Positions 30,481-40,900 of a DNA stretch of 64,000 bases are shown piece after piece (positions within the stretch are counted from its first letter, which is position 1; every line of letters begins with the position of its first letter). The notes below the pieces were generated by a model. It had not been told where the DNA came from. It saw nothing but the letters and a program-made list of their open reading frames with translations, and did not search any database. This DNA is from Candidula unifasciata. Its lineage: Eukaryota; Mollusca; Gastropoda; Stylommatophora; Geomitridae. The position numbers and the translations under genes were made by a program. The stretch covers positions 690,106 through 754,105 of the forward strand of contig CAJHNH020008543.1 in assembly GCA_905116865.2 (NCBI GenBank), read 5' to 3'.

Positions 30481-30779
30481 ATCTCTGTGATACATTTTCC
30501 CATCGGATCTCACACAGGTGCCTAGACACTCAGATTTATGTGCTTGTCCTAGAATATTACCTTTGATTTTTATTATACAATTAGGCAATATTCTTTACTA
30601 TTTCACGCGTCCTCGTATTATTCAAATGGAGGCACACCCCTTCTACCAAGGAATTCTAGTGAAATGTGACTAAAAAGGTTAATGAAATTGGTGAAGCAGA
30701 AAAACATGCACAGAACAACCCAGTAATGTTTAGGCCGGTAGGTTTTGTAAAACATGAAGTGAACTACACAAGTGTAACA

Positions 30780-31295
30780 CCGACTGGCACCTTTCCGTCT
30801 TTCCAGACGATAGTGTTATATTGCGCTATGAGGAGACATGAGACTCACAGCCCATGGCGATGGCGAGTGTGACTAGCAAGACCCGCCCGTGTCAAGAAAA
30901 ATCTTCCACAATGATAGCACGGGATTTCAGGACCATTGTTGTCAACATTTGTGTTTAATCCGTTTCTTTTCAGACGCTCAGCTCTCATCCTTTCTTTCTT
31001 CACTCTCATTCCCTTGCTAATATGCTCTTTCCACACAACACGGTCGATGGCATTTTGTTACCATGAGTCAACCTCAATACCTGTATCATTCATAATCCGC
31101 CTGCACACATTTGTTATACGGTAGTAGAGGTTGGCCTCGACATCTTCTTCCTGTTTTTAATTCACCATAAAGGATGTCCTTATGGACTCTGCCATCCTCC
31201 ATGTGTGACCCAGCCACCTGAGCCTTCGTAGACCGAGCATGGAAAAGACTGTTGTAGTTTGCTCTTAAATTAAAATGTAACAAAGACACTCTCCA
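30780..31295 (-). pseudogene. LINE ORF2 C-terminal remnant with CCHH finger
   Basis: Reads VHKDILYGELKTGRRCRGQP, a gap, KKERMRAERLKRNGLNTNVD and CYHCGRFFLTRAGLASHTRH plus stop (30845). Close relative of 120-655. Confidence 0.8.
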
Positions 31296-31328
31296 CTTTG
31301 TTACATTTGTGTAGTTCACTTCATGTTT

Positions 31329-31354
31329 GACATAGGCTGCCGGCCGAAACGTTT
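31329..31354 (+). ncRNA. Hammerhead-like core motif (degenerate)
   Basis: TTGACATA, stem GGC-TGCCG-GCC, then GAAACGTT, within the right arm of the inverted element. Confidence 0.3.
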
Positions 31355-31439
31355 TTTGTGCACTTTTTTCTGCTTCCCCATTTCGTTAAGCTTTTTAGTC
31401 ACATTTCATTGGAATTCATTGTACTGGCTTGTCTGCAGT

Positions 31440-32150
31440 CACCCCAATATTTTCACTTCCTACCAATATCGTTATCGAAATCAACACAAAGGACACTCTT
31501 GTGTGATTGAAGGTAACCTTATCCGCCGTGTCGCGAAGAAGCAGACACGACAGATAACACTATGGTGTGGGACCCAGGCCGTCGGTCAGTGGACGTTTTC
31601 CAGTATTTTAACCCCAGATAGGCAAACTGTAGCTACCTGCTTACAAGATCCGTGTAGGTATTTGCATAATACTATATATAACATTACGCTCAGCTGTTTT
31701 AGTTTTAAAGTGCAGCCTTCGGTTTGGGGAGGCGTACCTCTGTAGTCTTAGTCTCTTCTTAGTCTACTCTACAGAGAGGGAGGTTTATAATAGATTATTA
31801 GATTAGTAGTATTAGTAGAAGTAAAGTTTGCAGTAACCAACTAACTAGGTAACACGTTACAGTTACACTGACTCGTTACTGATACTGAATTTAGTTGGTA
31901 TTAACTATTATTATATGTAGTATACTAATGCTATAAATATCGGGTCAGTTTTTGTTTGTTTCTGGCAACGCAATGGGGTGCAGTACCAGCATTATTTAGC
32001 ACTGCACTATTTTTTAGCGCTACGCTACTGTAATATTTAAATACTAATACATTGTGTGTAGGCTACCTACTGCTACCTTTCTTTAGATAAGGCACTTTGA
32101 GTACCCGACAGGGATTTTTTTTTTCTAGAAAAAACTCTGGACGTTAGTAA
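31440..32150. other. Intergenic stretch, no feature recognised
   Basis: AT-rich with short TAGTA-rich tracts; no exon or repeat that I can support. Confidence 0.4.
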
Positions 32151-32337
32151 AAAAAAAGTTGGCACTCTTCTGAATAACGGTCCCAAATTTTTCAAAGACA
32201 AAAAAATCCCATCCAGGGCCTCAAGAGGTCACAGTTAGGGACTTGAGAGGTCATGTAGTTAAAAATATGGAACAGGAACACTATGAACTATGCTTTCTTT
32301 TATTATATAATTTCATTTGAACAAAATTACAGAGTCT

Positions 32338-32404
32338 TCGCCAGTACAGTTGATAGGCATTCTGCCTGTTAAGCAGGTGATCGGGGTATGATTCTCCGGC
32401 GGGA
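32338..32404 (+). tRNA. tRNA-Asn(GTT)-like pseudogene segment
   Basis: The anticodon arm TCTGC-CTGTTAA-GCAGG pairs over five bases and displays GTT; the T arm CGGGG-TATGATT-CTCCG pairs. The D arm is short and the acceptor stem does not pair, and the T loop TATGATT departs from TTCGA. A relic or SINE head rather than a working tRNA. Confidence 0.3.
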
Positions 32405-32434
32405 AAATTTTTTTTTCTCAAAAAAGGGTGGTTG

Positions 32435-32490
32435 CACTGGTTGCACTTTGTGTTGTGGTTTACAACTAGGCTGCGATATTTGCGCCTTTC
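32435..32490 (+). repeat. Repeat E fragment inside F3
   Basis: GTTTACAACTAGGCTGCGAT then ATTTGCGCCTTTCGCATGG. Confidence 0.45.
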
Positions 32491-33020
32491 GCATGGAACA
32501 AAAATTATTGTGCAACTGTTTGTAGCTTATCATTCCTTCTTTTGGGAGGGGGGGGGGGGAGACACACATGTTTCCGCGCCTCAATTATTTTTTCACGGCG
32601 CTTAACGGCAAAAGTGAAAACTGATGATGATGATCTAAACGTTGCTACCCATCGACACAGCACTTCAATGGATCAAAAATTATTCCTTCCCACGTCACTT
32701 CAGTGGATTGAAAACTATTTCTCCCCACGACGCTTAACTTTAAACTGATGATGATGGCCTGAATTATTATTTCACAGCATTATTAGCACGTATTGTTCCA
32801 TATTTTGTTGTACGTGTTCCATATTTTGTATAACCTCTTTATAACCCCTTGACCTCTTTATAACCCCTTGAACCCCTTGAGGCTCTAAAAGGGATGTTTT
32901 GGACAGTCAATAATTTGGGACCGGTATTCGGAAGAGTGCCAAAAAGTTAGTTAAGGTATTATTATTATATTACTAATGAGTTTGTTTTATAGCAGTACCT
33001 CAGAATTCAAAACTGATCTG

Positions 33021-33425
33021 GGCTATCCTCCGAATAACGGTCCCAAATTATTGAGGCCGAAAATATTCCTTAACAGGGCCTAGGTCACGTGTCAGTTGCG
33101 CACTTCCGGAGACTTTACTGCCACCCCCGAATTGCGCCTTTCCGGGGACTATACCGCCACCGTCAAGAGAATCCACATTGGGGCTAAACTAGATGGCTGG
33201 GACTCACGAGCAGCAGCTTCCGCATCTCCTGCAGCTTTGTTCGTGAGTCTTAGCCATCTAGTTTAGCCCTAATCCACTCCGCATGAGCGGGGTGGGAGAT
33301 ACTCTCGGCAGTGGCGGTAGTCGTCGGAAAACCGCAAATTAAGTTGCTGGAAGTGCGCAATTGACACATGACTGATGCCCCGTTTTTGGCCTCCATATTT
33401 TGTGCCCGTTATTCAGAGGATAGCC
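33021..33425. mobile_element. Foldback DNA element F4
   Basis: Left end GGCTATCCTCCGAATAACGG, reversed right end GGCTATCCTCTGAATAACGG. Nested inner arms GTGTCAGTTGCGCACTTCC / GGAAGTGCGCAATTGACAC. No clear target duplication. Confidence 0.75.
33181..33269. other. Conserved hairpin core of foldback family (F4)
   Basis: GGGCTAAACTAGATGGCTGG...CTTAGCCATCTAGTTTAGCC is an almost perfect 30-bp stem around a loop containing CAGCAGCTTCCGCATCTCC. Confidence 0.75.
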
Positions 33426-33834
33426 GATTTCCTTGATAGTAAGGGAAATAAAATTAATCTTTTCCAGAGTCCAGCAAAGTGAAATTTTACTATGTATTTT
33501 CTTAAATACAATACACTGTAAATATAATAAAACATGACCATATTTGAATACAAACATAAATTTCAAAATATATATGTATTTACTGTACCTTGATAAAAAA
33601 TGTGACATAGCACATCAAAGTCGGAGGAAGCGGGGAATTTATTTGAAGGAGATTATTGTTTGGAACATCAGTCATCTTCTATAATAACATCAGAAATCTT
33701 TTCTGGTGTTTATATTGTAGTCGTTCACTACTTGTAGAGGGTCTGGGGGTCACTAGTTTTTATTGAAGCCAGCATTCCAAAGCGATTTGCTGCAGGCGAG
33801 CATTTTCAATTTTGCTAAAGTGTTCAATAATGTT

Positions 33835-33995
33835 ATTTCCCTCGAAGTCGGAGTACATCTGCCCGCGAGGTAGGGAACAGCAAAACGGTTGTACACGCAA
33901 AACTCAGGTCCAGGTAAAAGCCAAAAGTCCAAGCAGACGATTAACCGGGACCTTCCGCCGGAATTCACAGCCTGTGAAAGAAGAAGAAGAATAAT
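33835..33995 (+). repeat. Family A SINE-like element, 5'-truncated
   Basis: CTCGAAGTCGGAGTACATCT to GCCTGTGAAAGAAGAAGAAG. Confidence 0.7.
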
Positions 33996-34439
33996 GTTAT
34001 CATTTAATAAGTTATTACACCTGTTAACTAGGACTTTATTAGGGTGCCACCTCTCAACAACTTGTATTTTCGATCACACGGTCAAAAGATCTTGTATTTC
34101 AACAGTGCTGATCCGTCCAGTTTCCTCCCAGTTCATTCCCTGACGAATTGTCTTCTGCAGTTTCTTCTTTATGCTGCTGGCGAAGATGCTGAAACTCTTG
34201 CGTTGTCAGCTCAGGTGTTCAGTTACTAAGGTGGTGTTCGAGTTCTAAGACAGAATATACTTTAAAATTTCATTTGGATTCCAAGTTGTTCTAGTTTTGA
34301 GGCTTTTGAATTCTAAGGTGCAACTGTATAACATAAACATTCAGAGTAAACGTTATTTGGTACTTTTGTTAGGATAAAGTTGCCGCATATATTATGGTAT
34401 GTCTTGTGTCTAATGACCTAATGATATGGCTTATTTATG

Positions 34440-34600
34440 TTCAGACTGTTGGTTCCTTGCCTCTCAGGCAGATGCACTCCACCTGCGAAGGAAACGTCCC
34501 TAATTAGTCGACTCTTACAACATGCTTGTTAGAGAGGCAGTGTTCTATTCCTCCTTTCCTTCACCCCGCAGTGGAATCCTAGAACCCACACAAGGAGTTT
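34440..34600 (-). repeat. Family A SINE-like element, head part
   Basis: On the plus strand CAGACTGTTGGTTCCTTGCC through TTAGTCGACTCTTACAACA. Confidence 0.7.
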
Positions 34601-35091
34601 AAAAAGACATTTCATCAGGCTTAAAACTTAAACTATGAAGAGCATTAGCTTAAGAGAAACAAAATATGCAACATAGAGCTATTGGGAAAGTCAGATTTGT
34701 TTTAAGTATGTGAGTTCAAATGTAATAGTTTAGAGAGCACAATATGTGATAGCTGAGGTACAAGGGAAAAAGTCCAGTACACATCACGCATTGCTTTGAC
34801 CTAAGAGATAAGATGGTCTGTATACTAACATTCTTGCAGCATTTAGTACCAGCTGTCACTTTGTAATGATAGTTTGTCGGGTCCTTTAGAATTACTAAAA
34901 AGAAACATCACAATGCTCTGGTCACACACATGCATTCAGTCTTCCGCAGGAGATTGTCAATCACGGTAGATGTATGTTGACTATTTATTTTTAGCACTAT
35001 GTTTACGGGTACATTTGTTAAAACTACTGCCATTTTGTCCTTTTATACTCACACAGGAAAAGTTTAATTGTCAAACTGAGTTGGCAGAGCA

Positions 35092-37894
35092 ATGCATAAT
35101 CTGGCTAGAAGTTGTTTGAGCTGGCAACTGAAAATGAGTATCAGAAACAAGGGGTTACCATGGTTGTCTTATAACAACCATCGACTGCTACAAGCTCAAC
35201 AAACATCCCAGGAACAGACAACAACATTGGCTTCAGCAAACTTCAGCACATGGCTTCCATTGAGACCATATGTTAAAGGAAATCCAACAGTTACACTAAA
35301 ACAAGTGCAACATAACTCACTGAGTAATATCAGCAGGACAGATGTGGTTCGGCATTCATCTAATGTTCCATTAACGAGGGAGCGATATCAGAGCCACGTG
35401 AAAAGAGGGCCATTTGCTGTCCTTAGTGACCTAGACATTTCATCATTTGAAAAGATTCTACCAGGCCGTGTGGTTACAGATAGGGATGAGCTTCTTTACA
35501 GTAACACTGACTGGTTAAAAACGGTTAGAGGTTAGTATCATTGTTGTAAAGATTGTTTAGGACAGGGGTTGGAGTGACATGGACGTGTGACATGGACATT
35601 CGAATAGTAAGGTACTAGGTTCAAACCCAGTTGAAGATTATTGTTTAGAACCCTGATAACTCATTCTGCCATCTAATCTCTGTGTAGGAGATCATTTTCT
35701 TAGCTATCTAAGAAGAGAACAAACATTTGCCTATCTCATCTGCACATCTTTAAGTAACAGTTATAATAGGTTATAGAATCTTTGTGTCATATAGTTTTTG
35801 TGTGTGTGAAATGGTTGGTGTGACACAGTTCATTGTGTTATGTCATCTTGGCACAAGTCACTATATTATGACAGTATTCTTCTTCTTAATCATTCCGAGC
35901 CCTTGAGGTTCATTGCTGCAGATATCATTCACCTAAAATTATCACAGTGATTGGCCTTCCCTTTCCAGTTGGTGACTTCAAGTGTTTATAGGTCTGTCTG
36001 TATATCTTCTTCGCACTCACTGGCGAAGAGTGTAAAGTTCTGGGTGTTCGTCCACCTTCTGACCTGAGTTTTGCGTGCACATCGGTTTCACAGATCTAGC
36101 TTATTTGTATGCAGACCTGTATTTCTTGGCTTTCAGGCAGGTGCACTCCAACTTTGAAGGATGTCCCCAGTTAGTTGACTCTTATGACATGCTTGTTAGG
36201 GAGGCAGTGGGTCTGTTCTTGTTTTCCCCACAATGGGGCCCCGGAACCCACACAAGGATGTCCCCAGTTAGTCGACTCTTATGACATGCTTGTTAGGGAG
36301 GCAGTGGGTCTGTTCTTGTTTTCCCCACAGTGGGGCCCCGGAACCCACACAAGGATGTCTGTATGTTATCTCTCCACCGGCTTCTTGGTCTGCCCCATGA
36401 TCTACTCCCATTCAGTTTTTGTATATGCAGTTTTAGTCTATTATCTGTATATGCCCCAACCCTGGTATATTAGCCCTCATGAAGCAGATAATTAGTGGTG
36501 ATTGACACAGATTATGGATTTTGTTGATGCTTCTCACTCTCCATTCTCTGACTGTTTGTATCTTTGATGGGTCCAAAGATTTTTCAAGGACTCGTCTTTT
36601 AGCTTTCCAGGTTTCAGAGCCGTATAGAACAGTCTGTCAAATCCGTGTTTATTATATTGTGATTTTGGTTTATGACATAATGGTTTATGAAATTCACTGC
36701 ATTATGAAATGTTAACGGATGTTGAGAGAACAGATGAAATTCATTGCATTATGACATGCTAACAGATGTTTGAGAAAATACAAAACTCACGGCATATGAC
36801 ATGTTAACGGATGTTGAGAGAACAGATGAAATTCACGGCATTATGAAATGTTAACGGATGTTGAGAGAACAGATGAAATTCATTGCATTATGACATGTTA
36901 ACAGATGTGTGAGAAAATACAAAACTCACGGCATTATGACATGTTAACGGATGTTGAGAAAGCCAATGAAATTCACGGCATTATAACATGTTAACAGATG
37001 TTGAGAAAACAGATTAAATTTGCTGCAGCATTATAACATCTTAACACATGCTGAGAAAACAGATTAAATTTGCTGCATTATGACATCTTAACGGATGTTG
37101 AGAAAACAGATTAAATTTGCTGCATTATGGCATGTTAACACATGCTGAGAAAACAGACTGTGAGGCCTTTTACCTGTAATACATTTCAGGTGAGAGCAGA
37201 GTTCTGCTGAAGCCAAAGACCACAGAGGAAGTGTCAGCTATTGTCAAATACTGCTCCGACCGTAACCTGGCTATCAACCCCCAGGGAGGCAACACAGGGA
37301 TGGTTGGAGGCAGTGTTCCTGTGTTTGATGAGGTCATCATTAGCACCCAGCTCATGAACAAAGTCATTAGTTTGGATACTGTTTCAGGTATAATGTTGAC
37401 ATAATTATATTTATCATCATCACCGTCATTATTGCGGCGTCCGTGGCTTGAGCGTTGTGAGTCCGGCTCGTGATTCCAACGTACCGCGATCGAAACCTAC
37501 TGCTGATTGCGTGGATTTTGATCATGGTATGGGGCGTTGCAGGTCAACCCAGCCTAAAATGGGTAGGGATGTATGTCCTGGGGAAGTAAAGACGGTCGGC
37601 ATAATGTGGACCACATTACCCACCTAGTGCCTATTGGTCTGTAAAAATATGGGTACTCTTCCCATATGCCCGATGCGCCTACAGGCGTAAAAAGGGATCT
37701 TTACTATACTGTCATTATTATTATTATTTACCTTCTGTCTTTCACCAGTAAATTTATTTTTTCTGTCCTGACCTCTCCCTTTCTTCATTCTTCTTCTTCA
37801 TGTCTCCCTTCCCTTTATAATTTTGTTGTACTTTTATTTACATCCTTTTACTTTATTGCTTCCCAGTTTTAACTAATTTCTCTAAACACACACT

Positions 37895-37925
<31 letters not shown>

Positions 37926-40900
37926 TACAAAGTGTTCCAGTTATCTGGCCTGGAAGAAATGTTTGCCATATATAATTTCAGTTGTCCGTGCTGAAAGCAT
38001 CAAAATGCTTGGCAGATTGCATAAATATAATTGGTCCTGTAACTCATGCATTCTTCTTTATACTTACTTCATTGTTTTCATACTTATTGGCTATGTTTCT
38101 GTTTGTAATGTACTCTCAATTTTGCACCTGAAATATTTTATGAGGGTTGATTTTCTGCATTGTGTAGTAATTAAAATTTAAAAAATTGTTGTCTACTTGC
38201 TTGGACTGTAACGGCAAGGCTATTCAGCTGAGTTTACTCTGGGCCAAAATGTTGAAAATAGGGATCACAGCGGGCTAGAGACCTGAGTCCCAGCATAAAA
38301 AGATCATTCAGCTGGCAGTTACTCGCGAGCCACTTGCAAGGCCTCTGTGGGCCGCTAGTTGAATAGCTATGACCTACAGGAACACTCATACTGGACAAGG
38401 CAGACACTCTAAAGAACATTTATGAACAAAGGCTGCTGGGGATGTACAATCTGACATAACATGTGTAATGATGTGTGACTTTGGAATTTAGTATGGATCC
38501 ACCAAGAAAGGACGTATGATTGGAATAGTACAGTATGTGTACAAGTGTACTACTGAAGCAGTTAGCCATTTTCTGCAAGAGGTGGAGCATCTGTGGGTAT
38601 GTCCGGTGTGCTGAGATGTTAGTTCTGTAAGCAGACCAGACATTGTACCAGTGTCAGGAAGTTGATCAGCCCAGCACAAAGTATCACTAGGAAGCTCAGT
38701 GGGTGGAAAGGAAAAGGTGTCACAGATACAACTGAATGTTTACACCCCAAAATGGGAGAGTCATGTATCATCATCATCATCATCCATTTGTGCTGTTATA
38801 CGTCACATAGAGCTCTCAGTCTGTCCTTCCATTCAGTTCTATTCTCTGCAATTGTTTCAAAATCATGGATGGAAACCACTTCAGCATCTTTAGCCTCTCT
38901 TATCAGTATTCATCTTAGGATTTTGTTTGGACATCCTGACCTCCTCAGTCAATTTGTTTCTCATTTAAGTGTGTTTGATGATTCTCTGTTCACTTCTCCT
39001 CATGATGTGCCTGGTATGTGGTCAAGATACCAGCATTCTCTGATCACTTCTCCTCATGATGTGCCTGATATGTGGTCAAGATACCAGCATTCTCTGATCA
39101 CTTCTCCTCATGATGAGCCTGGTATGTTGTCAAGATACCAGCATTCTCTGTTCACTTCTCCTCATGATGTGCCTGGTATGTGGTCAAGATACCAGCATTC
39201 TCTGTTCACTTCTCCTCATGATGTGCCTGGTATGTGGTCAAGATACCAGCATTCTCTGTTCACTTCTCCTCATGATGTGCTTGGTATGTGGTCAAGATAC
39301 CAGAATTCTTTGTTCACTTCTCCTCATGATGTGCCTGGTTGTGGTCAAGATACCAGCATTCTCTGTTCACTTCTCCTCATGATGTGCCTGGTTGTGGTCA
39401 AGATACCAGCATTCTCTGTTCACTTCTCCTCATGATGTGCCTGGTATGTGGTCAAGATACCAGAATTCTTTGTTCACTTCTCCTCATGATGTGCCTGGTT
39501 GTGGTCAAGATACCAGCGGTTGTCCAGACATTTATCTTATTTCTTTGCTGCTTTTTAAAAATTCATTCATCCCTTTGATAGGGAAAGAAACAGTGTGGCA
39601 TTAAATCATTTCTTTCCCCGTGTGGGTTTTGGGGCCCCATTTTGGGGAAGACAAGAATAATCCCACTGCCTCCTCAACCAGCATGTTGTAAAAGTCGACT
39701 AATTGGGGACTTCCTTCAAAGTCAGAGAGCATCTGCCTGAGCGACAAGGAACAACCAACTGCACACAAATAAAGCCAGTAAAATAGATGTACACGCAAAA
39801 TTCAGGCCCTTGCACAGAGTCAAAGTCCAAATGGAGGGAGAAACAACCAGGACTTTCCACTGGAGCTTACAGCCGGTGAACAAAGAAGAAGAAATCATTT
39901 CTTGATAACAGATTGACTGCGGTCAGTTTTTAACAGTTTTGAATTGTCCAGGTATACTTGTCTGTCAGTCTGGTTGTATCTTGGACAACCTGTACAAGCA
40001 TGTCGAGGAGCATGGCTTGACGATGCCTGTGGATCTGGGTGCTAGAGGAAGCTGTCACATTGGAGGCAACGTTGCCACAAATGCTGGAGGCATTCATGTG
40101 CTGAGGTACGGCTCCTTGCATGGATCAGTCTTGGGCATCGAAGCAGTAAGTTATTTTTACTACTTTAACCATCACTGATTTTACTTGGGCATTGAAGCAG
40201 TAAGTTATTTTTACAACCTTAACCATCACTGATTTCATCTCCATGTGTAGGTTCTGGGACTCCATTGTGGGAAAGGGGGGGGGGAGATGGAGATAGACCC
40301 ACTACCTCCCTCACAAATATGTCATGTGTGTGTGCGCGCGCATGTATGTCTATGTAAATGTGTGTTTATGTTTGTATGTCGATGTATGTTTGTATTATGT
40401 ATGCATGCAGATTTAGCCTATGTATGTACACATGTGTATGTGTGCGTATATGTATGTAGGTGCATGTATGTATTATGTATGTCTGTATGTATGAGAATGT
40501 ATGAATGTAAATGTGTAAGTATGTGATTGTATCTGTGTGTGTATATTTATGTATAATGTGGGTGTATGCAGGTATATGTAGCTGTGTAGGTATGTGGGTG
40601 TTTGTGTATTTATAAAAGCATACAAGTGTGCATGTGTGTGTGATTGTGAGTGTATGTATGTGGATATATGAAAGTATATTTAGGTGTGTATGTGTGTGTG
40701 TAAAGATGTGAGTTTAGGTATAAATGTGTGGATATATGTATGCTTGTGTGTGGGTGTATGTATTCATGTAAGTGTAAATGTGTGGTTTTGGGCATATGTT
40801 GGTGTCTGTACATGTAATGGTATATGTGTGTATGCATGGGTGCATGTATAGATGTTTATATATGGAATGCGTGTTTGCATGTATATCCATAAATGTATGT

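Larger units (their letters stand above)
30649..31420. mobile_element. Inverted-arm element enclosing a LINE remnant
   Basis: Left arm 30649-30778 and right arm 31300-31420 are inverted copies: GAAATGTGACTAAAAAG, GAAGCAGAAAAA, GGCCGG and AACATGAAGTGAACTACACA are shared. Arms of about 125 bp with a GCCGAAACG box recall Penelope-like terminal repeats; no Penelope RT is present. Confidence 0.55.
32161..32940. mobile_element. Foldback DNA element F3, perfect 8-bp TSD
   Basis: Left end GGCACTCTTCTGAATAACGG, right end reversed GGCACTCTTCCGAATACCGG. Flanked by AAAAAGTT at 32153-32160 and 32941-32948. Subterminal arms share CAGGGCCTCAAGAGG and the reversed CCTTGAGGCTC. Confidence 0.8.

Noticed and set aside
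38662..39435. 257-residue repeat-containing frame ([18 protein letters not shown] units)
   Set aside because: By-product of the 54-bp minisatellite in a D2HGDH intron; no splice or start context, and neighbouring units shift frame.
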